Positions 20,575 through 32,414 of a DNA stretch of 64,000 nt are shown here, one piece after another. Under the pieces are notes generated by a model. It was not told where the DNA came from, did no database searches, and was given only the letters and a program-made list of their open reading frames with translations. Origin of the DNA: Oopsacas minuta (lineage: Eukaryota > Porifera > Hexactinellida > Lyssacinosida > Leucopsacidae). The stretch's first letter is position 1. Each line of letters begins with the position of its first letter. The stretch covers positions 806,001 through 870,000 of the forward strand of contig JAKMXF010000343.1 of NCBI GenBank assembly GCA_024704765.1, written 5' to 3'. A program made the position numbers and the translations under genes.

Positions 20575-23074
20575 TATATATTTGAGTATTTCTTACATAA
20601 ACATAATTTCATAGACTGTATTTGTGAGAAATTTATGTATGTATAAAGTATTCTTAAGATGTAAAAAGAGGCATAAGAACAATTAATTGGTTGTCAAAAA
20701 ATATTCACTTTGAAAGTCTAGTAACTACGCCAAATATAATACTAGCGGGCATCACTTGCTGGGTCGCTGAGCTACAGCTTAGTGACTCAGGTTAAGTAAG
20801 TACTAAGCAGCTAAATTTCTTAGTGTGTTTGGTCGCTACGCAACGGGTTTTACCCTGCACTTCGTGCCTTGAGAATATAATGTAACAAAAATTTAAGATT
20901 TTGTTATCCATGTTCCATTAAAATTACATTTACTGGCCCTCTATGGTGACACTCGAGATGCCATGTCGCTTTTGGTTAGATATATAATCATTTCAAGATG
21001 AATTTACATTAGCAAAATATGACTTGGGACATTTAGCACATGAAGGAGACCTGTGATTCATATTTCTTAGTTCTATCAAATTAATATGCTGAGAAATGGT
21101 TGATATAATGTGAATTAGCGAAAATCAAAAAAGGTGACAATAGTGTAAATTTCGTCATAGGTGTGAATTTCCTCCAAGACTCGAAATTGCCCGAGCCAGG
21201 CCCAGAATACAACTCTTCTAGTTTCTTCCACCAATTCCGAACATACATACAATCATATACACACACATATCTGATTCATTGCTTATAATAATATAGATAA
21301 CTGAATTGTATATCCTGCTGATTGCGTATAATCCAGATTCTAGAACTGAAACTCTATATTTTGTGGCAAGGTACACGGGCAATTTGTTTGGCGCTATATA
21401 TGATTTCCCATTGAATATTTGGATAATCCCTATCCACTTGATATATAATTTTGGAATTATATATAAGGAATAGTTACTAGAGAACTAGACGTCTTCTGAT
21501 GAACTCAACATCTTAAACATAGATTAAACACTTAAAATACCATTTTTACAAATATTTACTATGAAATCATGTTACCGGAAGAAATATATAAATATAGAGA
21601 AAATTAGTAGGTTGTAAATTACGATCTACGAAAATTATGATAAAATACAGTATATTGATGTTAGATAAGGTTTATATAGACTCAGCCGAAGACTTCTAAA
21701 GATAAGGCCTGATAACAACTTTTGACAAGGGATAAAAGGAAGTGAGTATACTTGATGTGTGCAATTCAGAAAAACAATAATTGGGAAACTTTTGATGAAT
21801 TTAGATCATAATGATGTCATCTGTCACAGTAGTCAGTCATTATCAATAAAAAATGCACTATCTCTAAAACCATGTAGAATGTGAATACCCAATGATCTCA
21901 AACCTTTTCTGAACAAAATAGAAAACATTGTTAGAATAAAGTAAGTACGTTTCTGAGTTATCGCACAGCCCATGAATTGTACGTGCTTTGTCTAATCACC
22001 ATAGTCAATAATTGGTACATACCTCTTGTATTCCATTTTAATATGATATGTCTCATCAATGTAACGTAATCAAGACTATACAAGATTGTGTATAATCTTC
22101 AGAGATATCCTATCAAAATGTAATACAAGATGTGTGTATACAAAAAAATGGCTATCCTGTTTGTTCATAATTCAATGAGTGAAGGGCTATAAATGGATGC
22201 TCATAAAACAAGTGCAATTCATGGGTTATGCTATACTCAGAAACGTGCGTACTTTATTATTACAAAATTCAAAATATGCATAGAAAGGATTTAGATCATT
22301 TGGCATCAATATTTGACAACAGAGAAATAATAAACGTTCTACATAGTTCCAAAGATGGAGGATTTAGACACATTTGCAAATTACGCTAACAAATGAAGTC
22401 ACAGCTATCCGAAATATTCACAAATTTGGTTTTGTGAATAGTTGCATTTCAATAATACATTTATTCGGGTGAAAAATGTAACAGTTTCGAATTTTCGCGA
22501 ATTATAGAACTACCATTAAATAAATCCACTTCATTTCATCACTGGTCCAGTGGAAATTGACTCAGTGAGTAGGCGTTATCTTCAGTAGGCTATGAGCGGC
22601 AAGAATAGAGCCGTCGAACTGAGGGATCACTCTATTGGGTTACGACAAATTTTGAGAATGTAATGTGTTACATTCCTGGGACAATGCTATGTTAATAGGG
22701 AAACAAATCTAGAACATATTAGAGTGAACACTCAACCGAAGCGAAAATTGACTCTGATGATATATATCGACTTAAAAATCGGGAACCTAATAGGAGTTAC
22801 TTGTATGAATCGGTAAGATAATCTAAAAGTGGCAAATTCAAAATGGCTGACACAAGTGTCAGAGAGCTTTTTTAAGATGACTCTACATCTAAAGTAATTA
22901 CTAATGGTCTGTATGTAGATGTTATGTGCAAAGGTGCATGTTGTATCAGTAAATGCACATTTATATATTTAACAGCCCTACCAAGTGTAAATACCATTAT
23001 ATTGAGAGTAAGATGCGAACCATGTAAGTTAAGCGAGAGTAATTTCCAGTATATTAGTAAATATTTCAAAACTA
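20575..23074. other. MFAP1-like intron, mostly featureless
   Basis: No coding region recognised. A dispersed repeat shared with 40601-40690 lies at about 21111-21216, and a related short block at about 20745-20800 resembles 40550-40585. Confidence 0.5.
21111..21216 (+). repeat. Dispersed repeat, copy 1
   Basis: AAAATCAAAAAAGGTG, ATTTCGTCATAGGTGTGAAT, TTCCTCCAAGACTCGAAA and GCCCGAGCCAGGCCC recur with small changes at 40601-40690 in the same orientation. There are no visible termini or coding potential. Confidence 0.65.
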
Positions 23075-23430
23075 CAGTAGGAGCCGCTTAATTGGGACTC
23101 GGATAATCGGGATATCCCCTGTAAGGGACAATGTTTGGGAAAAGATGTTTTTCATACAAAAATCGACGGATAACTGGGACATAGAATCGGATAATGGGGA
23201 TTTCTTATCACAATAAACCAAATGAAATTGTATTCGCTTAATTGGGATTACTATCCCAATTAAACCATTTGTATATTTATTGAGAATAATTGTACAACGG
23301 ATGTTCATATCTAGGAATTTAAATATTATCCAACCATAACAATACAACACTGATTCGATTACAATTTACAAAACAAAAATATTAATTGTGCTCACTCGCC
23401 TCAGGTACCATTGGCTATCCCATCATCTAT
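23075..23430. mobile_element. pogo-type element fragment, related to the MITE at 7512
   Basis: The left end is CAGTAGGAGCCGCTTAATTG with TA before it (23073-23074). GGATAAT.GGGA-type phrases follow in several copies, then CGCTTAATTGGGAT (23239). The stretch ACCATAACAATACAACAC.GATTC onward parallels 7718-7800. I could not find the right end, so it is probably truncated or the end is too decayed to see. Confidence 0.55.
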
Positions 23431-24729
23431 AAATGGATTCTAGTCTCTTCAATCTCTTTATAACAAGTCCTTCTCGGAAGATATTAGTTTCCATGACATT
23501 AAGTGTAATTGGGGGTAATGAAACTGGGTTTTGGAGAAACAAATGTCCTACTTATGACAACAATAGGATGGAATATCTTAGAGAAGATTATTTTTCAGCA
23601 ACCAACTGTATCCTAGCTAACAAAGTGAAGAACATGAATTCGTTGAAAGGACATTAACTAAAAGCTCGCACAACACTTGTAAAACACCAAATTCAAATCA
23701 AATAATTATAATTTTGCTGTTGGCATCTCTTTGTTGCCCTAGCATTTCTTATTCATACAATTTTTGTTGTAGTGTAAAATATGATCACCTTCTATCTACC
23801 ATTCGGTAAGAATATTGTCAAATACAATGGTATTAATTTCAACATATCATATTCAATATATGCACTTTAAGTTATCCATGGTGCAAATGAACAGTCAGGC
23901 CTTATATTACGTAGGTCACGGTGTAATCCAAATGTCAACTAAGTTCCAAACTTGTATATATTACATAGAATATATTTATCATTTATGGGTTAATAAAAAA
24001 CGTAAATTATTTGCACTTATGGGTTAATAGCATGATAAAAATTATAAGTTAAAACAAGCCGATGCCTTTGTAAATTCGCTAAACACCAATTATTTTATAA
24101 TGCTGTATTATACCCTTCAATGATGATTAATCCCATAATTAGATACATTTAGTTCGGGAGCATGGTGCATACTTGGTCTTGATTGCATAATCAGTTGTGA
24201 GGACGTATGTTAGTAGGCTATGAACACAGAAATTCATATAACTCATTGCAGTTCAATACTGGGTGACAATATTAGCTTATGTTCAGAACAGAAAAACTAA
24301 AAAGGATCGAGAACCAAATAAATCAATAACTAAGATGGGTCCGATATGCGAGAGTGGTAGTAAACTAGTAATTAATGATGCCTGCAAATTTTTAAGTAAT
24401 TGGTGTGAATAATAAATATTGTCTCATTAATCATAGTAATTGTTTGCACTTAAGTTCGAACTTAGTGATTAACTTCTAAGCAAATACTGCGGTTGATATC
24501 CAGTAAATGATAATAATTTTCATGATGCATCACCGTAGCACGTGACCATAGAAACACCCAAATTAACTAGCTAGGTTTGGCCAGTGGCGCATATTGAGAA
24601 CCCCTGACTTAGACTAACAGCTGTTTCCTTGGCTAATGAAATGCAAATTTAGGTAAATTTCGACATGCTGTTCGCTGTGCTAGTTCGGGTACATCCAACC
24701 TATAGAGAATACACCCAGAGATAACTCAC
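23431..24729. other. MFAP1-like intron, featureless apart from a hAT-like end
   Basis: No gene recognised. The complement of 24589-24605 reads CAGGGGTTCTCAA.., the form of a hAT-Charlie/Buster terminus, but no partner end or transposase was seen. Confidence 0.4.
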
Positions 24730-24809
24730 TTCTTGACAAAAAATGGTTTTAGTCTTAGAGGTCCTTCTTCATCATCAGAGTCTGAATATTCTTCATATTC
24801 TGAAGATAA
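24730..24809 (-). CDS. MFAP1: MFAP1-like host gene, internal exon
   Basis: Acceptor CATTTGTTTAG precedes 24809 and donor AAGAA|GTGAGT follows 24730. The 80-bp exon reads LSSEYEEYSDSDDEEGP then LRLKPFFVK and the first two bases of another lysine codon. An acidic S-E-Y-E-E-Y-[ST]-D-S run followed by R-L-K-P-x-F-[IV]-[RK]-K is the most recognisable feature of MFAP1 proteins in animals and the main basis for the name. Phase agrees with both neighbours: phase 0 at the start, phase 2 at the end, and the exon at 15787 begins with the missing base. Upstream is a 151-bp intron; downstream is an 8.9 kb intron loaded with transposons. Confidence 0.78.
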
Positions 24810-24960
24810 CTAAACAAATGAAAGATAAATAAAATATAATATATATCACTCGAAGCGCTTTACAATTAGGTTGCAATATGATTACAATAGTGGCTTATAG
24901 TGAATTATCAAATAAACATAATTCTCGAGCACTTAAAACATTTGGACAAAGTAAAACCAC

Positions 24961-25068
24961 CTGTTCTTCTATATCAGAAATTTCATCCTCATAATCCAAC
25001 ACATCATAAACATTTCCAGTTTGTTCTTTCAAACGCTGTTTGATTAATTGTCTCCTGGAAGAAATCTC
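24961..25068 (-). CDS. MFAP1: MFAP1-like host gene, internal exon
   Basis: Acceptor TTATTTTCCTAG before 25068; donor GAACAG|GTGGTT after 24961. This 108-bp exon (36 codons, phase 0 at both ends) reads EISSRRQLIKQRLKEQTGN then VYDVLDYEDEISDIEEQ. The layout, a basic Arg/Lys/Gln helix followed by an acidic patch, matches the EEIERRR..MRQRA..E region that precedes the Y-E-E-Y run in MFAP1. Splicing to the next exon is in frame. The 5' side opens into a gap of about 38 kb before the next exon I can see (63335), which also ends in phase 0, so direct joining is possible, though an intervening small exon cannot be excluded. Confidence 0.75.
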
Positions 25069-25556
25069 CTAGGAAAATAACAATATTAAGAATAATAAAT
25101 CGAATAGAGTTACTGATAAGGAAGTATTCTATAGCATAAACTACTAAATTTAGGGGCATTTAATTATACCAATAATTAAGTAAATGTTATAGTATAATAA
25201 ACCTAGAAATCAAAGATGCAATAATAGATGTTCTAGAAGTTACAAATGTAAATAATGAGGATTGTTTCGAAAATGTAGACATTAGGTCACCAGATACACA
25301 AGAGGCTTAGTAGTTGAGAAGTAAGAAATTTTCATAGTAATGGTTTCATTCCTTTATGGCTTCATTGTGTTTCGAAACATTCGAGTAGCATACATTTCAA
25401 TTTTCAAATCATCTGGGAGCCTATTAGTTATGTAAATTTGAATCGAATCTTCGTGATTTTTGATGCTGAAATTAAGCTTTCGGATGCAAAATATAAAAGA
25501 TTTTCACATTGAATCTGATTTCTCATAAAATATATTAGCAATCCATGCTGCATATA
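25069..25556. other. Start of the 38 kb MFAP1-like intron, no feature
   Basis: AT-rich sequence; I see nothing coding between the exon acceptor and the next transposon. Confidence 0.5.
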
Positions 25557-26873
25557 CAGGTGGCCAATAAGTTCTATCCCATAACTTTATATAGTAATAT
25601 ATTGTATGCAACCATGATAAATAGGTAGCTTTCGTATTCAATTCATTGATTTAAGTCTTAAAATCGAAAGTCAACAGAATAGTATAGCATTTAGTACATA
25701 GCAACAAATTTGGTGGCAATGGAAAGCAAACGATCAGCAATAATCGAATTATTCAAAAATGGAAAAATCAAAAGAAATCATGAGAATACTAAATATTCCA
25801 GAAAACAAGAAGAAAGTTGATATTTCGAACTATAAAAGGATTCAACAAGACTGATAGCATTATAGACAAACCTAGAAGTGGTCGCCCAGTGTCAGTTACG
25901 ACTATACGGATGAGAAAGACAGTCAGGAGTTGGGTAAGGAGGAATCCTCAGCGATCAGTAAGAAAAATGACCAAAGAAATAAAAATATCTCGTGGATCGC
26001 TTCGAAATATTGTAAGAAGAGACTTAGGGTTATCTTCTTTTAAGCGGAGAAAAGTTCACTTCATTACTGATCAAATAAAAATGAAGAGGCTGTCAAGAAG
26101 CAAAGGACTCCTTTCTCGATTCGCCGCCCAAGGCCTTGATCGAGTACTTTTCTCTGACGAGAAACTCTTTACTGTGGAGTAAGCATCTAAGCATCAAATC
26201 GTCAGAATGATAGAATTTTGTCGACACGTACCTCTGCCATCCCTGAGATATACAAATTTGTCAAACGAGTACAGAAACCACTCTCGGCGATGGTTTGGGG
26301 GGGAATATCCTCTGTTGTCGGACACCGCTTGCTTTCGTCCCATCTGGTGTAAAAATCAACACTGCAACATACAAGGAGCTCATTCTAGAACCATTAGTGA
26401 AAGACCTTGGCAAGACCATGTTTGAAAATGGTTCATTTGTTTTCAACAGGACGGTGCGCCTGCTCACACTGTAAAAAGCACTCAAGAGTGGCTTGGTGCA
26501 AATATTTCCCACTTTATCACGAAGGTAGAATGACCTCTTTCTAGTCCAGAACTAAACCCTTTGGATTTCTCTCTTTTGGCCGATTTTGGAGTCAAGAGCC
26601 TGCTCGAAGTCTCATACGAATATCGAATCATTGAAGACATCTTTGAGGCGTTAATGGGAAATATCCCTTAAGAAATTGTTCGTACCGCTGTAGCGGTAGT
26701 CAATCAGCGTCTGAAGTCTGTGATCAACCAAAAGGGTGGATATATTGAATGACAGTCGTATAAAATATATGTAATAGTATGTAGAAGCGTATGTTAAAAT
26801 GTCAACAAGATCGAATGAGAATTCGTTAAGCTACAATAATTTTTCAATATGGCAGAACTTATTAGCCATCCTG
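25557..26873 (+). mobile_element. Tc1/mariner-superfamily element, DD37D (maT-like), 1.3 kb
   Basis: The left TIR CAGGTGGCCAATAAGTTCT and the complement of the right end CAGGATGGCTAATAAGTTCT agree with few mismatches. TA flanks at 25555-25556 and 26874-26875. The TIR pattern (..AATAAGTTCTG..) is shared in form with the element at 40943-42230. Confidence 0.88.
25719..26752 (+). pseudogene. DD37D (maT-like) transposase, broken
   Basis: From ATG at 25719 the frames give MESKRSAIIELFKNGK (helix-turn-helix start); RSGRPVSVTTIRMRKTV (hook and linker) in the open frame 25817-26182; VLFSDEKLFTVE with the first aspartate; FQQDGAPAHTVKSTQEWL (second aspartate, about 26445); and SSPELNPLDFSLL with the third aspartate 37 residues later, counting one stop. 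The DD37D spacing is that of maT-type elements. It ends KGGYIE at 26752. Multiple frameshifts and stops make this copy inactive. Confidence 0.8.
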
Positions 26874-27178
26874 TATTCTAGACAATTTTTGGATGCTGAT
26901 TTCAAATTTTGTATCAGATATATTCTAAACTGTGTACTTTTCACGTGAAGGATTGTTGTACCAAGGGTAAAATGAATCCAATTTTCCATGGATAAAATTC
27001 TGAAAGTGTCTGAATAGAAAAGTCAAGGAACGTCAAAGCGAAAATAATACCAGTTGTTGGTACAATTTATAGTATGTTATGTGAAGATGACAGGCTGGAA
27101 CAGTGCGTAAATTCGATTTTTGGTTACATTCCATTGTCTCTAACCGTTGCTATGGAAATTCCTAAAGTGATATCCGTA

Positions 27179-28510
27179 CTAGGGCGTTCAATAAGCCTTG
27201 CGGGTGATATTATAGAATATGATATAAACACTATACACACTAATTCACTATAGTATTCATTCAAAGTAATCCCCTCCTACAGATACACAAAGTTTTAATT
27301 AACCTTTCCACCCACTTGTAAAACACATTTCTGTACTCTTCTTCGAGGATGGATTTGAAGTACTGGTACAGGCCCGTTCCGAGTGCTTGTAATGTTTTAA
27401 AATCTTTGCCTTGAAGGTAGATTGTAAGCTCGGGGATTATCCAAAATCACATGGAGCTAGGACTGGTGAGTATGATGGATGGGGAAGTAATTCTAACCCT
27501 TCTATATCCAAGAAATTTTTGGTAAGCTTGGTTGTAGGGAACTGGCGTTATAAATTAAAATCTTCATTCCTCGAGTTCCGGTTTTCGGGCGGTAATTTTC
27601 TAAATTTTTATCAAATTTGAAACACTTGCTTGTGAAGAAAGTAGCAGTAACAGCCTTGCCACTCTCACAAGGTAATTGCAAGACAATTCCATGACTACTG
27701 AAGAAGATAGTATACATAATCTTAACTTTACTAAAGTCGGGCCTAGGAACTTTCGCCGGTTGTTCGTCGCCTCTCACCCATGATCGCTTCTTATACTTGC
27801 TATATGGTGTTGAATAGTACACCCACGTCTCGTCACCAGTAATAATCTCTGTTAGGCGTCTAGAATCGCAGTTCTCATAAGTTTCCAAGAGTTTCTTGGC
27901 AATATTTAGTCGTGCCAACCTTTGATTCTGACTAAGCTTATGCGGGACCCATTTCCCACAAATCGATCGGTAGCCAGGCTCAGTAGTCAGAATTGTATGA
28001 ATAGCTCCTGATGAAATCTCCATACTTTGTTCTAACTGATTGACAGTAATGCACTTGTCTTTCATGACCATACTTTCAATGAGTGCGATATTCTCTGAAG
28101 TGGTGGCGGATACCGATCTTCCAGATAGAGGCAAATCTGTGACATCAGCATTACCAGATCTAAAACGGGCAGCCCATCGCTCTACAGTAATCTGGAAGGG
28201 CAATCCACGCGCAATATCACCTGTAACTCGCTGAAGATCTGTACGGGCTGGATCTTGAGTATTGTGCGAAACTCTATGTAAGCTCGCCATTTGAGGTTGA
28301 AATTATCATCCGTTGAAGCCATAAATTCAACAGTAGGTATAAATTGACTACACGTAGCTATCTCAAAAATTCATGATTTGTATTGAATAAGCTTGAAACT
28401 TTCAGTATATGGGGTTTAACTATATGGGCTTATAATATATGAAAGTTGATATATTACTTGACTAATTCCTAAGATATATCACGACTCGCAAGACTTATTG
28501 AACGCCCTGA
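27179..28510 (-). mobile_element. mariner element, 1.3 kb
   Basis: The left end CTAGGGCGTTCAATAAGCCT and the complement of the right end TCAGGGCGTTCAATAAGTCT match apart from three bases and continue TGCG[GA]GT. TA flanks at 27177-27178 and 28511-28512. Confidence 0.92.
27257..28290 (-). pseudogene. mariner transposase, broken C-terminal half
   Basis: The first 262 codons from 28290 are open: a truncated DNA-binding region (TVERWAARFRSGNADVTDLP), a linker helix region (SSGAIHTILTTEPGYRSI), CGKWVPHKLSQNQR and ITGDETWVYY with the first catalytic aspartate. The normal HHDNA segment is replaced by LIYNASSL, losing the second aspartate. After a frameshift the sequence PSYSPVLAPCDF (about 27450) has valine where the family has aspartate in SPDL, though the catalytic one in PCDF remains. 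The end GGDYFE stops at 27257. Dead, with an older 3' half. Confidence 0.85.
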
Positions 28511-28991
28511 TAACTATGTAATTGAATACTCGTCTAATCATAATTATTCTTGGAAATACTGCACAAAAATTAAACATATAAATATGTGTATATACATTTA
28601 CTTGGGGTTTTGAATCATGCACCTCTATTTTCTCATAGGTAATTTATTCGTGATCAATGGCAGAACCAATGGCTGCGATGACTTCCCCCGAATCGCGTCT
28701 CGATTTAACGAGAATCCTAAAAGCAAATGGCAATAGCGTCCAAACAACTCTCTGTACCTTGGAGATTTCCATGGATTAGACCATGCCAAGCAGGATAAAC
28801 TTGAATTGATTCCACATAGAATAAGAGATACGATTAGAATTTCAAAGATATCACTTGAATCTCTGCATAGAGATTGGTGGCATTCTGAAATTTGCTTAGA
28901 ATTATTTATCGCTTAAAAGTCCCTCAAAACTAAGTCGGTGTGCCAAAAGAAAGAACTTAACAATCTTTCATTCCAACATCAGCGTTTCTGC

Positions 28992-31900
28992 CAGGCACGT
29001 AGCTACGGGGGGCAAGGGGGGCAGTTGCCCTCCAAAATTTTTCTCGCCCCCCAAGATAAATTTGGAAGTATTCGTTTTTATATCCAATGTAGTTAGCTTA
29101 TTAGTAATATTGCTCTATTAACAACCAGCTTTTGGGTCCCAAACGGGATTATAATGTTAATTGCCCTATTAGCAACCAAATTTCTGCAAAATCCGAGTTG
29201 CCAATAAGCGAACGCCACTTTAGTAAATAGCCTATGTACTTCAACTGCATCGCCAAAACTATGAAATCATTAACTCTCGTTGCGATGATGGTTTTAATAC
29301 TAGACAAAAAGTAACGCTCATTGATAGTAAACTCGTTCTATTTTGACAGGCACTGAATTTCTACTATAATTTTAGTTGAATTAGCACGAGCACTAGTAAT
29401 TATTGTCAGAAGTTAGACTGTCCATTGAAGAAATTGAAGCATTGGTGATGGTCTTAGGGTTTCAGTTTTCAAAGCTTGTTTTGAAATTTACACATGAGTG
29501 AAGCCAATTTCAGATATTCTCAATAAGTTATAAAGTCATTCTAAATCATCATATCTTTCACATTTTCTGTTCTTCAATTAGTTCAGTTACTTGTATCTCA
29601 AACAATTCTAGATGACTAAAAGACTACAACAAAGCGAAGTTCAGGCATATTTTAAAAGAAATCGAATAGAAATCGAAGATCATGTCGTCTCTTCAAATTA
29701 TGACGAGGTAGAGCCTGTTGTTACGAGTCTTCAAGTTGCGAACCCTTAACTTCCGATTATTGTACAACTATATCAACTCCGAGTTTAAATACGACTCATA
29801 TACAATCATCAATTGTGACTGTAAATGATTTGTCCAAAATGGTGAGAAACCGAGGCAGCCTTCTATTATCTTCCCAAAAAATGAGGCCGATAGACATTTT
29901 AGTACTCATTGGTATGCCCAATTCTCCTGGATAGAGTATAGCAAAGAACTCGATGCTAGATTTTGCCAACGTGTCGGCTTTTGGAGGATCAACAGTTGAA
30001 GCAACGTTCTCAACAAAAGGATTTTGTGACTGGAGGAAACTTGGGGACAAGTGCAGAAAGCACGATAGTTCTGTGTGTCATATGGCAGCTGTTGAAACAC
30101 AGAAAGTCTGGGCAATTCATCAAATAATAGGGACGGTAGATAAGCAACTGGATCCAAATTTTCGAAATGAGAAATTCATAGATGACAATCGGAAACATTT
30201 AATGACTGTTCTTGACATTATTACTTTTTGTGCCGAACAAGATATTCCTGTCCGAGGAGATGATGAATCAGGTCAGTCGCTTAATAAAGGGAACTTTCTT
30301 GAAATATTAGAACTTTTAGGAAAATATGATAGCAATGTGACCAAGAGGATAGAAAGTCTTCCAGGAAATGCAAAAATGGTAAGTCCAGATATTCAAAAAT
30401 GATTTGCTTACATCACTCGCTTCAGTGCTTCTAGACTATGTTAAAAGTGAAGTAGAAATCGCGTCTTGTTATGCCATTCTAGCTGACGAAGTAAAAGATG
30501 CATCTAAGAAGGAGTTGTTAGGTGCTTATTGCGATATATCCATAAAGGTAATGTCCGAGAAAGAGCTATTGGCTTTATTGAATTGAAGGACATGGATGCG
30601 GGCACCATCTCTGAAAAACTGATAGAGCTACTTAAGCTTTTGAGCGCGATCCTCTGAAATGTGTAGGGCAGGGTTATGATGGGGCTAGTGTTATGTCAGG
30701 AATACACGGTGGTGTCCAAGCTCGCATGAAAGGAGCAGGTTATCGCAATGCCACATATGTTCATTGTGCTTCACATAGGCTTAACTTAGTATTAGCTGCA
30801 ACTGCTGAACGACATCCTCTGATGAAATCTTCCTTTGATATATTGGATTTGACGTATTCGTTCATGAATGGAACAAAGCGACATGCAGTTTTCATAGACG
30901 TCCAGGAAGAGCGCTATCCGAAAGTCCAAGCTCTTGAACTTGCACATTCATGTAGTACTCGTTGGTCTTCCCGTTCTTTGCAGGTGGAAAGGTTTCTGCG
31001 TCGGTTTGATTGCATACTTGATACATTAAGCGTATTCGAAAATGATAATGATGCAAACACAAATTTAGCAGCTAAATCTTTACTGGATAGTCTACAACAA
31101 AGAAATTTATGACCATCTTAGTTTACTTTGGTAGGCTGTATGATTACTCTGATTTTTGCACTAAAGCTTTTCAGAAGTCGACAGCAACTGCTTCTTCTTG
31201 CTTGATATTACTTGTCGATCTGAGGGAAAGGTTGGTCAATTTGATTTTGACAAGGTTGTCGAATATGCCAAAGATCTGTCCGGTAAATATTCAATCGAAA
31301 TTTTTGATGTAAGAGACACAATTAGGCAACGGCGTCTTCCAGAAAGGTTTAGAGAAGGATATCTAAATAACTCTGTTGGACACAAACACATCCAACTTTG
31401 AAGAGCCTGAAATATTGTTACGCAAAATGTCCGCGAGATCTTAGCAGAATTGGATGCCCGTTTTGGTGCAGATCAATCAGACATCATGAAGGCTGCTGAT
31501 TGCTGCTTACCAAGGTATCAAAACTTCTTAACAAACAGGAATTGAATACACTATCTGAACAGTATGCAATATATATCAAAGATTGTGAAACAGACGTTTT
31601 CTGTTCGTTTATTGTTCGGAAAGATGAATCTCAGCTAAATACTTTGATCGATGTACTGGATGTGATTGACAAAGATATTTTCCCTGATATTTTCAACTTA
31701 TACCAAATTCTTGTGACTATCCCTCAGACGTCTTGCAAGGTTGAGCGAATGTTCTCATCTATTAAGAGAATAAAAACACGTTTGCGCTCACAAATGACCA
31801 CTGAGAGTCTCAACTATCTTGTCCTGTTATCTATTGAAAAATATATTGCAGAAACACTTTGTTATAATGATATGATTGAACATTTTAAGCAGATGGAGCA

Positions 31901-32168
31901 CCGCCGCTTTCTTTTGTAATGCCAAATAGTATCCCTGAATTGAGTTTAGTATCTTAATAAATGCTCTTACTATGATGTACACTAGTCCAGTGTTCCCTAA
32001 CTTAGTAATCTGGTACTTTATGAATTAAAAAGGTTATACATGTAAGAAAAGGAGACTGGATCGTACTTGTTATACACAAGTAATTAACTTTTCAAAAATA
32101 TTTATCCCTGAAATTGCCCTCCCGAAATACTTCTTGCCCCTGAATGTCTTACTCTAGCTACATGCCTG
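28992..32168 (+). mobile_element. hAT element, 3.2 kb
   Basis: The left end CAGGCACGTAGCTA and the complement of the right end CAGGCATGTAGCTA form the TIR. The flanks GTTTCTGC (28984-28991) and GTTTCCGC (32169-32176) are an 8-bp target duplication with one mismatch, as expected for hAT. Confidence 0.88.
29612..31919 (+). pseudogene. hAT transposase with TTF-type finger and DUF4371-like core, broken
   Basis: From ATG at 29612 (MTKRLQQSEVQAYFKR): the finger-region remnant (AFGGSTVEATFSTKGFCDWR .. KHDSSVCH) at 29953; DIPVRGDDESGQSLNKGNFL, matching the DUF4371 pattern; LADEVKDASKKELL with a catalytic-region aspartate; GQGYDGASVMSGIHGGVQAR (about 30675) with the second; VHCASHRLNLVL; and the C-terminal dimerisation segment SCKVERMFSSIKRIKTRLRS ending at 31919. 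This resembles the KIAA1586/ZMYM/P52rIPK-type hAT proteins of animals. At least five frame breaks separate the pieces. It lies between well-defined TIRs. Confidence 0.85.
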
Positions 32169-32414
32169 GTTTCCGCATCTTTAGTGTTCTTGAGTCTATC
32201 AAGTCCTTCTCGGTAATCGAAAACACTTCTGAAATTGCAATTTTTATGCAATGAAGAAGGCAATCAATAATTTGCAAGGGTATCTAAATCAAATGGGCAG
32301 GGAAAATTCTCCGATCAATTCGGACGTGCATCCAAAAGCAGAGAATTGGATGTGGACAAGGCATTATTTCTTTTGGATCTACTAGAGATTGGCAAGAGGA
32401 AGTAAACTCTACTA

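Noticed and set aside
24589-24605. hAT element terminus (complement CAGGGGTTCTCAA)
   Set aside because: No partner terminus, duplication or transposase fragment nearby; kept only as a note in the stretch description.
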